A stretch of DNA of 6,018 nucleotides from Candidatus Nanopelagicales bacterium (GTDB taxonomy: Bacteria; Actinomycetota; Actinomycetes; S36-B12), in assembly GCA_023264215.1 (NCBI GenBank), contig JALQSY010000112.1:1-6018 (forward strand), read 5' to 3'. Position numbers and translations under genes: made by a program. The notes below the pieces were generated by a model. The model worked only from the letters and a program-made list of their open reading frames with translations. It searched no databases and was not told the DNA's origin. Positions 1 to 4,695 of the stretch are shown piece after piece; the stretch's first letter is position 1; each line of letters opens with the position of its first letter.

Positions 1-256
1 GGCGTACTACGACGCCGGCTCGCGCATGCTCGCCGACGAGCCGTTCAAGCGCCAGGCGGCCATCGCCAAACTGCACGCGTCCAACGCTGCGGTGGAAAAT
101 GCCCGCTGGGCCACCCAGATCTTCGGTGGCTACGGCTTCATGAACGAGTACCCCGTTGCACGCTTCTGGCGAGATAGCAAGGTCCTCGAGATCGGTGAGG
201 GCACCAATGAGGTCCAGCGCATGCTCATCGCACGAGAGTTGGGCCTCGGGCGTTGA
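1..256 (+). CDS. Acyl-CoA dehydrogenase, C-terminal fragment (5' end outside window)
   Basis: The gene enters from the left; the first full codon is at position 2, giving 84 residues and a TGA stop at 254-256. Acyl-CoA dehydrogenases are FAD flavoenzymes that oxidise acyl-CoA to trans-2-enoyl-CoA and pass electrons to electron-transferring flavoprotein. The fragment is the helical C-terminal domain: the AKLHASNAAVENA helix, the glycine-rich QIFGGYGFMNEYPVARFWRD segment that contacts FAD and the dimer partner, and the terminal IGEGTNEVQR motif. The glutamate of GEGT (codon 197-199) aligns with the catalytic base of medium-chain acyl-CoA dehydrogenase (Glu376), so the enzyme looks active. Its stop overlaps the TTG start of the ligase (TTGA, 253-256), which indicates translational coupling and a shared operon. 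Chain length and substrate cannot be told from this fragment. Confidence 0.94.
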   Translation, partial: AYYDAGSRMLADEPFKRQAAIAKLHASNAAVENARWATQIFGGYGFMNEYPVARFWRDSKVLEIGEGTNEVQRMLIARELGLGR

Positions 257-2307
257 GGACTGTCCCCAACGCTGACTTCGCACCGCTGGAGCAGTTGGCT
301 GAGCATCGACAGGGCCTGTGGGCGCGTCAGCGCGAGTACGTCGCTGCCCAATCCGCGCTCTACCGGGAGCTGTGGCACGGGTACGCCGTCCCCGATCGAC
401 TCGACGACCTGCCGAGCCTGCCGCTGGTCGACAAGGAGACGCTGCGCGCGAGCCAGCGTGCGTATCCGCCCTTCGGCGCCTATCTCGCGGCGGCTCCGAG
501 CGACGTGCGCCGCGTGCACCGCACGGGTGGCACGACGGGCGAGGCCATGAACCTCGCGCTGTCGGAGGCTGACGCACTCGACACCGCGGAGATCGGCGCC
601 CGCGCTCAGCGCGCGTCGGGACTCGGCCCCGGTGATGTCGTGATCCACTGCCTGAACTACCAACTGTGGATGGGCGGCTACACCGATCACACGACCCTGG
701 AGGCCACCGGGGCGACCGTCGTGCCCTTCGGCGTCGGCAACCCCCACCTGCTCGTGCGGACGATCCGCGAACTCGGCGTCACCGCGATCAGCTGCACGCC
801 GAGCTACCCCGCGGTGCTCGAACAGGTCCTCGCCGAGCAGGGAGTCGATCCACGCGACCTCGGCCTGCGCCTTGGTCTCTTCGGCGGCGAAGCGGCCCTC
901 GACGTGCCCGGCTTCCGCTCCCGACTGGAGCAGACATGGGGCTTCGCCGCCCGCAATAGCAACTACGGGGTCACGGACATCATGTGCAACTTCGCCGGCC
1001 AGTGCGAGGCGCAGGACGCACTGCACTTCATGGCGCTCGACGTGCTCCACCCGGAGCTCATCGACGATCGCGGCGACGTCATCGACTGGGAGGCGGGTGC
1101 CACCGGGGAACTCGTGCTCACCCACGTCGCGCGCGACTGCCAGCCGCTGGTGCGCTTTCGCACCGGTGACATCGTGACGATCGAGGCAACGGATGCCTGC
1201 GCGTGCGGACGCACGGCTCCGCGCCTGCGGGTGACGGGCCGGGCTGACGACATGGTCGTCGTACGCGGCGTCAACGTCTTCCCCACCTCGGTGGCTGCGC
1301 TCGTGACATCGGACCCCGCGCTGTCCGGCGAGTATCGGGTCACACTCGATGGCCCGGGTCCCTACGACCGACTTCCCCTCGAGGTCGAGCGCGCCCGCGA
1401 CTGCGGGGAGGCCGATGATGTGATCCGCGAGCGCATCGAGGCGGCCGCTCGAGCCGACCTGCGCGTGACTGCTGACGTGCGCGTGCTTGACTTCGGGGCA
1501 CTGCCGCGCACGGAGGGCAAGACCCGCCGTGATCCGGACCTAGGAGGAGGAGCGATGTCGACAGTGCTCACCGAGGATCGCGGTGCGGTGCGCATCATCA
1601 CGCTCAATCGGCCCGAGCGACTCAACGCGATCACCGAGCAGCTGATCACCGACCTCAACTCCGCGCTCTCGGCCGCGCAGGCAGAGCCATCGGTCCGCGC
1701 GATCGTGCTCACCGGTGCGGGCCGGGCGTTCTGCGCGGGCGATGACCTGCATGAGTACGCCGACCAGGCCAGCTCCGAGGCGGCGACGCGGGAGTACGTC
1801 GAGCAGCTGCAGCAGGTCACCCGTCACATCGTGCTGGGACGTGTGCCCGTGGTCGCCGCCGTCAACGGCTGGGCCGTCGGTGGTGGCTTCGAGTGGGTCT
1901 TGAACTGCGACATGGTCGTGGTCGGTGAGTCCGCCCGGGCGTTCTTCCCCGAGATGGCCCTGGGGCTGTTCGTCACCGGCGGGGTCACCGCGATCCTGCC
2001 CCGCGTGGTGGGACTGTCACGGGCCAGGCGCCTGCTCATGCTCGGCGAGCGCATCGACTCCCAGCAGCTGCTCGACTGGGGGATCGCCCAGTGGCGGGTG
2101 CCCGACGATGAGGTGCTGGGCGAGGCTGTACGCATCGCTGACCAATTGACCGGACTGTCCGAACGTGCGGTGTCCGACCTGCGGCGCGTGATGTCGTCGG
2201 TGTCGCTTGGTGACTTCGAGGCGGCACTGACGGCGGAGACCGACGCCACGGTGGCCGCGTTCGGTGATCCCGACGCTGCGCGGCGTGTGCGTGAGGCCGC
2301 ACCCTAG
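253..2307 (+). CDS. Acyl-CoA ligase (PaaK-like) in one frame with enoyl-CoA hydratase; apparent fusion
   Basis: One open frame of 684 codons. Residues 1-434 match the phenylacetate-CoA ligase branch of adenylate-forming enzymes (ATP + acid + CoA to acyl-CoA + AMP + PPi), whose members are usually about 430 residues. Visible motifs are a P-loop HRTGGTTGE (89-97), GGE (211-213), YGVTD (238-242), RFRTGD (301-306), a CxCGR cysteine motif (316-320), the hinge GRADD (329-333) followed by VRGVNVFP (337-344), and the terminal PRTEGK with the presumed adenylation lysine K423. Residues 435-684 are a crotonase domain, listed separately. The TTG start at 253 overlaps the upstream stop; no better start exists before the ligase N-terminus, and no strong ribosome site precedes it, which fits coupling. 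A ligase-hydratase fusion is unusual to my knowledge. The junction holds a strong ribosome site and ATG, so two proteins, or a one-base error hiding the ligase stop, are equally possible. The acid substrate is unknown. Confidence 0.8.
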   Translation: MRTVPNADFAPLEQLAEHRQGLWARQREYVAAQSALYRELWHGYAVPDRLDDLPSLPLVDKETLRASQRAYPPFGAYLAAAPSDVRRVHRTGGTTGEAMNLALSEADALDTAEIGARAQRASGLGPGDVVIHCLNYQLWMGGYTDHTTLEATGATVVPFGVGNPHLLVRTIRELGVTAISCTPSYPAVLEQVLAEQGVDPRDLGLRLGLFGGEAALDVPGFRSRLEQTWGFAARNSNYGVTDIMCNFAGQCEAQDALHFMALDVLHPELIDDRGDVIDWEAGATGELVLTHVARDCQPLVRFRTGDIVTIEATDACACGRTAPRLRVTGRADDMVVVRGVNVFPTSVAALVTSDPALSGEYRVTLDGPGPYDRLPLEVERARDCGEADDVIRERIEAAARADLRVTADVRVLDFGALPRTEGKTRRDPDLGGGAMSTVLTEDRGAVRIITLNRPERLNAITEQLITDLNSALSAAQAEPSVRAIVLTGAGRAFCAGDDLHEYADQASSEAATREYVEQLQQVTRHIVLGRVPVVAAVNGWAVGGGFEWVLNCDMVVVGESARAFFPEMALGLFVTGGVTAILPRVVGLSRARRLLMLGERIDSQQLLDWGIAQWRVPDDEVLGEAVRIADQLTGLSERAVSDLRRVMSSVSLGDFEAALTAETDATVAAFGDPDAARRVREAAP
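1542..1547 (+). promoter_or_regulatory. Strong ribosome binding site AGGAGG at the ligase-hydratase junction
   Basis: AGGAGG lies 7 bases before ATG 1555, inside the ligase frame, where it is read as part of the Leu-Gly-Gly-Gly-Ala linker. It directly follows a TAG (1541-1543) that lies in the next frame. The TAGGAGG arrangement is what one expects where an upstream gene stops and the next gene begins. It argues that the hydratase is, or recently was, translated independently. Confidence 0.7.
1555..2307 (+). CDS. Enoyl-CoA hydratase/isomerase (crotonase family) from its own ATG; C-terminal half of the long frame
   Basis: From ATG 1555 the frame gives 250 residues, close to the usual 255-265 of free-standing crotonases, so this half is a complete enzyme. 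It would hydrate 2-enoyl-CoA to 3-hydroxyacyl-CoA. Seen in the sequence (numbering from this ATG): the N-terminal ITLNRPERLNAI strand and turn, first oxyanion-hole segment FCAGDDL (59-65), second oxyanion-hole segment AVGGGFE ending at Glu113, and FPEMALGL with Glu133. Glu113 and Glu133 are 20 residues apart, as are the catalytic pair Glu144 and Glu164 of rat mitochondrial enoyl-CoA hydratase, so hydratase chemistry is likely, not a degenerate crotonase. The AGGAGG site just upstream supports independent translation. The frame is open to the ligase on its 5' side. Following the dehydrogenase and ligase, it supplies the hydration step of a beta-oxidation-like route. Confidence 0.75.
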   Translation: MSTVLTEDRGAVRIITLNRPERLNAITEQLITDLNSALSAAQAEPSVRAIVLTGAGRAFCAGDDLHEYADQASSEAATREYVEQLQQVTRHIVLGRVPVVAAVNGWAVGGGFEWVLNCDMVVVGESARAFFPEMALGLFVTGGVTAILPRVVGLSRARRLLMLGERIDSQQLLDWGIAQWRVPDDEVLGEAVRIADQLTGLSERAVSDLRRVMSSVSLGDFEAALTAETDATVAAFGDPDAARRVREAAP

Positions 2308-2541
2308 TCGGTGCGTGTCGCATGCGGGTCGCGCAACGGCGTTACCCTCATCACGCTTGACCGTGGCACACGAGTGCGTCGTTCCTTGCAATGGCCCTGA
2401 CGGCGGTTTGACCTTAAGGTCTTCTTGTTCGCCCCTGCTGTTCGTGTCCCCCTGAGCAGGATGTTCAATGAGGATTGCTCGATGCAGTGATTCCTTCCCG
2501 CCGGGGGGGGGTGCTGTTGCGCCTGTGGGGGAGGACCGCAC
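2308..2541. other. Intergenic region ahead of the winged-helix regulator
   Basis: This gap is less GC-rich than the flanking genes between about 2340 and 2500. It holds a perfect 12-bp palindrome (2410-2421), a 6-bp inverted repeat CCTGCT/AGCAGG (2434-2439 and 2455-2460, 15-base loop), a run of nine G (2503-2511) and the regulator's ribosome site GGGGGAGG (2527-2534). TTGACC at 2408-2413 could be a -35 box, but I see no convincing -10 hexamer 16-19 bases downstream. No clear terminator follows the hydratase stop; only a 4-bp TGCG/CGCA hairpin is present at 2312-2322. Confidence 0.5.
2410..2421. promoter_or_regulatory. Perfect 12-bp palindrome GACCTTAAGGTC, candidate operator
   Basis: The site is self-complementary over all 12 bases and overlaps a possible -35 box (TTGACC). 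It sits about 120 bases upstream of the regulator start, so autoregulation or control by another dimeric factor is possible. About one or two perfect 12-mer palindromes are expected by chance in 6 kb, so the call rests on position and on its AT-richer sequence, and is weak. Confidence 0.3.
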
Positions 2542-3231
2542 GTGGATGAGTCGCGGCACGGGACCGCGGAGTTCTGGGCCGGGCCTGATCGCCTGCTCAT
2601 CGACTTCGACAGCGCGGGGGTGATGGTCAACGACGTCGAGGTGCCGCTGACGCCGACGCAGTACCGGATCCTCGCCTGCCTGGCTCGTCACGCGGGTCGG
2701 GTGGTCTCCGTGGAGGATCTCACCGCCGAGGTCTGGGGCGAGTGGTACGGCTCCGGCGACCATGTCTTCGTCTACATCCATCACATCCGCGATCGCCTCG
2801 GTCCGTGCGGACGACTCATCCGCACCCGGCGGACCATGGGCTATCTGCTGCAGGGCGACCCGCTTCCCGAGGGCGACCCGGGCGGCGCGATGCCCCGGCT
2901 CGATGGGCGACGGCTCGATGGGCGCGGCACCTACCTGCTGAGCTTCGACCTGGACTCGCTGCTCCTCGCGATCGAGCCGGACGGGGAGTTCCTGGGCTGG
3001 GAGGCGGCCCAGATCCTGGGGACCAGGTTCGCGATCGAGGGCATCGACGTGGAGGCGATCTCCCGCCTCGCCCAGAGCCTGGTCGAGTCAGGGGACGGGA
3101 TCTTCACCGGGCCGAACTCGATCGGTCACGCCGACGGCAGCCGGATCGGGGTGACGGCGGCCGTCCGCATCACCCTCACGGACGGCGTGCGGACCGGCTA
3201 CGCCATCGAGGTGAGCGTGGACGGTGACTGA
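2542..3231 (+). CDS. Orphan winged-helix transcriptional regulator with PAS-like C-terminal domain
   Basis: The product has 229 residues. GTG 2542 is the first possible start after an in-frame TGA (2488-2490), and GGGGGAGG lies 7 bases upstream. Residues 18-103 form an OmpR/PhoB-type winged helix: LTPTQYRILACLARHAGRVV (36-55), DLTAEVWG (59-66), a recognition helix over about 72-87 (HVFVYIHHIRDRLG) and a wing RTRRTMGYLL (94-103). Such domains normally follow a receiver domain; here none precedes it and only about 17 residues come first. After a proline/glycine/arginine-rich linker (104-129) comes a region (130-227) that reads like a PAS fold: FDLDSLLLAIEPDGEFLGWE, then AAQILGTRF, and closing strands ending TGYAIEVSV. 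It probably binds DNA through the N-terminus and senses a ligand, or dimerises, through the C-terminus. The PAS call is by pattern and less certain than the winged helix. No partner kinase is in view. It converges on bioY with a 9-bp gap. Confidence 0.85.
   Translation: MDESRHGTAEFWAGPDRLLIDFDSAGVMVNDVEVPLTPTQYRILACLARHAGRVVSVEDLTAEVWGEWYGSGDHVFVYIHHIRDRLGPCGRLIRTRRTMGYLLQGDPLPEGDPGGAMPRLDGRRLDGRGTYLLSFDLDSLLLAIEPDGEFLGWEAAQILGTRFAIEGIDVEAISRLAQSLVESGDGIFTGPNSIGHADGSRIGVTAAVRITLTDGVRTGYAIEVSVDGD
2896..2925 (+). repeat. In-frame tandem duplication, 2 x 15 bp, in the regulator linker
   Basis: The 15-mer CGGCTCGATGGGCGA (2896-2910) is followed at once by a copy differing only in the last base (2911-2925). 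It encodes RLDGR twice (residues 119-128), in the flexible link between winged helix and PAS-like half. Near-identity at the DNA level points to a recent slippage duplication. Confidence 0.85.
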
Positions 3232-3240
3232 TCGCGGCTA

Positions 3241-3837
3241 CTAGCGCAGCAGGCCGGCTTTGCGCAGACCGACCCACGTGAGCGGGAGCAGCCCCGCGGC
3301 GAGCGCGATCTTGACCGCGTCGCCGATGAGGAACGGCACGACACCGAGCTGCAGAGCGGTCACCCACGTGGAGTCGATCGCGTACTTCAGCCAGGTGACG
3401 CCGATGGAGTAGATCGCGAGGTTGCCGATGATCATCAGGCCCGCGGTGCGCCAGGCACTATGGGTCGCGCCGTGCTCGGCGATGCGCCCGACGATCCCGG
3501 CCGCGACGATGAAGCCGAGGATGTAGCCGAAGCTGGCGAGTGCGAATCCCGAGGAGCCTTCGGCGAACCACGGCACTCCCACGACACCGGCGACGGCGTA
3601 CACCGACATGGCGAGGACGCCGCGGAGGGATCCGAGCGCGGCGCCGGCGAGCAGGACGGCGAAGGTTTGCAGCGTGAGGGGCACCGGCGTGAAGGGCAGC
3701 GGGATCGCGATCTGGGCGGCCAGGCCGACGAAGGCGGCCCCGCCGAGCACGAGCACGACCTGGCGGGCGAAGGCGCGGGCGCCCTCGGCGCGGTCGGTCC
3801 AGACGTCGGCGAGGACGGCGGGGTGTGCGACGGCCAT
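3241..3837 (-). CDS. bioY: BioY, biotin-binding S-component of an ECF-type biotin transporter
   Basis: The product is a 198-residue integral membrane protein of the usual BioY length, with about six hydrophobic segments after a polar N-terminus of about 25 residues. Seen: the family signature IPLPFTPVPLTLQTFAVLLA (45-64) followed by GAALG, then YAVAGVVGVPWFA (80-92), GSSGF with GYILGF (94-109), and near the C-terminus PFLIGDAVKIALAA (168-181) with the conserved Asp173 and Lys176. BioY binds biotin in the cytoplasmic membrane and works alone or with an ECF energising module (BioM/BioN); no ATPase or T-component gene is in the window. ATG 3837 is preceded by GGAGGA (3841-3846 on the complement). 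The stop lies 9 bp from the convergent regulator's stop, leaving no room for a separate terminator. The acyl-CoA carboxylase gene nearby is a biotin-dependent customer, which supports the call. Confidence 0.95.
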   Translation of the reverse strand: MAVAHPAVLADVWTDRAEGARAFARQVVLVLGGAAFVGLAAQIAIPLPFTPVPLTLQTFAVLLAGAALGSLRGVLAMSVYAVAGVVGVPWFAEGSSGFALASFGYILGFIVAAGIVGRIAEHGATHSAWRTAGLMIIGNLAIYSIGVTWLKYAIDSTWVTALQLGVVPFLIGDAVKIALAAGLLPLTWVGLRKAGLLR

Positions 3838-3908
3838 GTCTCCTCCGGGGATGATCGGCGTGTCGCGACCCTATCCAATGCGGGCATCGGCCCGCGCGTA
3901 GGTCTAGG
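3838..3908. promoter_or_regulatory. Divergent promoter region between bioY and the DUF3145 gene
   Basis: The two genes point away from each other, so promoters for both should lie between 3838 and 4023. TAGGGT hexamers, which fit the actinobacterial -10 pattern TAnnnT, occur on both strands: complement of 3868-3873 facing bioY, and 3905-3910 facing the DUF3145 gene. Neither has a recognisable -35 box at the right distance. Between them is a 6-bp hairpin GCGGGC-ATCG-GCCCGC (3880-3895). I do not recognise a known biotin-regulator operator here. Confidence 0.35.
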
Positions 3909-4008
3909 GTGAGGGGAACGTGGAGGGCTCAAGCCCGGCGGGACGGCCAAGCCGCCCCTGTCGAGCAGCCCGTCTCCGGATGAGGACGCAGGGGAAGGCG
4001 AACCTCAC
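3909..4008 (+). promoter_or_regulatory. Candidate structured 5' leader of the DUF3145 gene
   Basis: About 100 bases ahead of the ribosome site contain several nested complementary segments. A closing helix is GTGAGG (3909-3914) with CCTCAC (4003-4008), ending immediately before GAAGGAGG (4009-4016). Inside are a tetraloop hairpin GGGC-TCAA-GCCC (3925-3936), CGGC-CAA-GCCG (3944-3954) and CCCCTG (3955-3960) with CAGGGG (3989-3994), the last enclosing CGTCT/GGACG (3971-3975 and 3984-3988). The layout resembles a multi-helix junction, but 6-bp helices arise easily in GC-rich DNA and I match it to no known riboswitch. If TAGGGT at 3905-3910 is the -10 box, transcription would start near 3917 and remove the left arm of the closing helix. 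Confidence 0.3.
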
Positions 4009-4023
4009 GAAGGAGGCCACGGC

Positions 4024-4602
4024 ATGACCACATTGCCACCGCGCCGTTCGGCGGTCCACCCGTCGATGCTGCCCGCGACCGCGTCGTCGGTCACTGCGAT
4101 GCCCGCCGGCCGGGCCCGCGGCGTCGTCTACCTGCACGCCGTCTCCCGCGCCCTCTGCCCGCACGTCGAATGGGCCCTGGGATCCATCGTCGACAGCGAG
4201 GTGCGCCTGGACTGGCAGCCGCAGCCGGTCGCGCCGCCGCTGCTGCGCGCGGAACTTCCCTGGATCGGCCGGCCCGGCCTTGGGTCGAGATTCATGAGCG
4301 CGCTCAAGGCCATCCCGGACATCGTCGCTGAGGTGACCGAGGATCCCTCACCCGGTCGCGAGGGCGAGCGCTTCGCGCTGACGCCGACCCTGGGACTGCA
4401 CCGAGCCATCATCGGAGTCCACGGCGACATCCTGGTGTCGGAGGATCGACTGAGGGCTGCGATCGCGGGCGCGGAGTCGACGGGGGCTCAGCTCAAGGAC
4501 GGCATCGCCTACCTGCTCGGCACGGCGTGGGATGTCGAGCTCGAGCCCTATCGCGCTGCGGGCGAGGACACCCCCGTGCGCGTGCTGCACCACGTCGTGT
4601 GA
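4024..4602 (+). CDS. DUF3145 family protein, actinobacterial, function unknown
   Basis: The product has 192 residues. From residue 33 on it follows the DUF3145 pattern I recall from actinobacteria: GVVYLHAVSRALCPHVEW (33-50), LDWQPQP (62-68), RAELPW (75-80), EVTEDPSPG (103-111), LGLHRAIIGVHGDILVSEDR (123-142), AWDVELEPYR (168-177) and VRVLHHV (185-191). No catalytic motif, signal peptide or membrane segment is visible; it is probably a soluble cytoplasmic protein. ATG 4024 has GAAGGAGG (4009-4016) 7 bases upstream, the strongest ribosome site here, so I keep it although it adds about 30 residues of low-complexity N-terminus that most relatives lack. The later starts at 4066 and 4099 have no such site. 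In Streptomyces a member follows the fatty-acid synthase gene fabF (recollection), suggesting a lipid-metabolism link that fits the carboxylase nearby. The molecular role is unknown. Confidence 0.88.
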   Translation: MTTLPPRRSAVHPSMLPATASSVTAMPAGRARGVVYLHAVSRALCPHVEWALGSIVDSEVRLDWQPQPVAPPLLRAELPWIGRPGLGSRFMSALKAIPDIVAEVTEDPSPGREGERFALTPTLGLHRAIIGVHGDILVSEDRLRAAIAGAESTGAQLKDGIAYLLGTAWDVELEPYRAAGEDTPVRVLHHVV

Positions 4603-4620
4603 GGACGCGATCCTGGCGCG

Positions 4621-4672
4621 AAAATCCCGGTTATCAAGGGTTAGGCGTCGCCGTAAGCCTTGATAACCGGGA
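4621..4672 (-). terminator. Strong intrinsic terminator of the methyltransferase gene; 15-bp perfect stem
   Basis: TCCCGGTTATCAAGG (4625-4639) is the exact reverse complement of 4658-4672. The 18-base middle can pair further (TTA/TAA and GGC/GCC). Read on the - strand, the hairpin begins 24 bases after the methyltransferase stop and is followed directly by TTTT (complement of 4621-4624), the normal layout of a Rho-independent terminator. On the + strand it lies 22 bases after the DUF3145 stop but has no T tract, so it may stop + transcripts less efficiently. The long AT-containing arms are unusual in this GC-rich DNA; the element could also be one copy of a dispersed intergenic repeat. Confidence 0.8.
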
Positions 4673-4695
4673 CGAAACCCGGACTGGCGGAACCG

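Noticed and set aside
130..1125. 331-codon open frame on the - strand across the dehydrogenase and ligase
   Set aside because: It lies antisense to two well-supported genes, is rich in Arg, Ala, Val and Gly as expected from a shadow frame in GC-rich DNA, and shows no recognisable motif.
2312..2335. Possible terminator after the hydratase
   Set aside because: Only a 4-bp TGCG/CGCA stem without a T tract; not enough to call.
2461..2490. Tiny ORF ATG to TGA (9 codons) upstream of the regulator
   Set aside because: No ribosome site at a sensible distance and too short to separate from chance; its stop merely marks the in-frame boundary for the regulator start.
2017..2784. 255-codon open frame on the - strand spanning the gap before the regulator
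   Set aside because: It overlaps the catalytic part of the hydratase and the start of the regulator in antisense, has no family resemblance, and its frame is explained by base composition.
3862..3869. GTCGCGAC palindrome near the bioY promoter as a biotin-regulator operator
   Set aside because: Eight-base palindromes are expected more than twenty times in 6 kb, and it does not match a biotin-regulator site that I know.
3460..3912. 150-codon + strand frame opposite bioY
   Set aside because: Shadow of bioY, with Gly/Glu/Asp-rich low-complexity translation and no ribosome site of note.
4667..4682. CCGGG/CCCGG pairing beside the terminator as an antiterminator
   Set aside because: It could compete with the base of the 15-bp stem, but it is only 5 bp and lies past the gene end, where attenuation would serve no obvious purpose.
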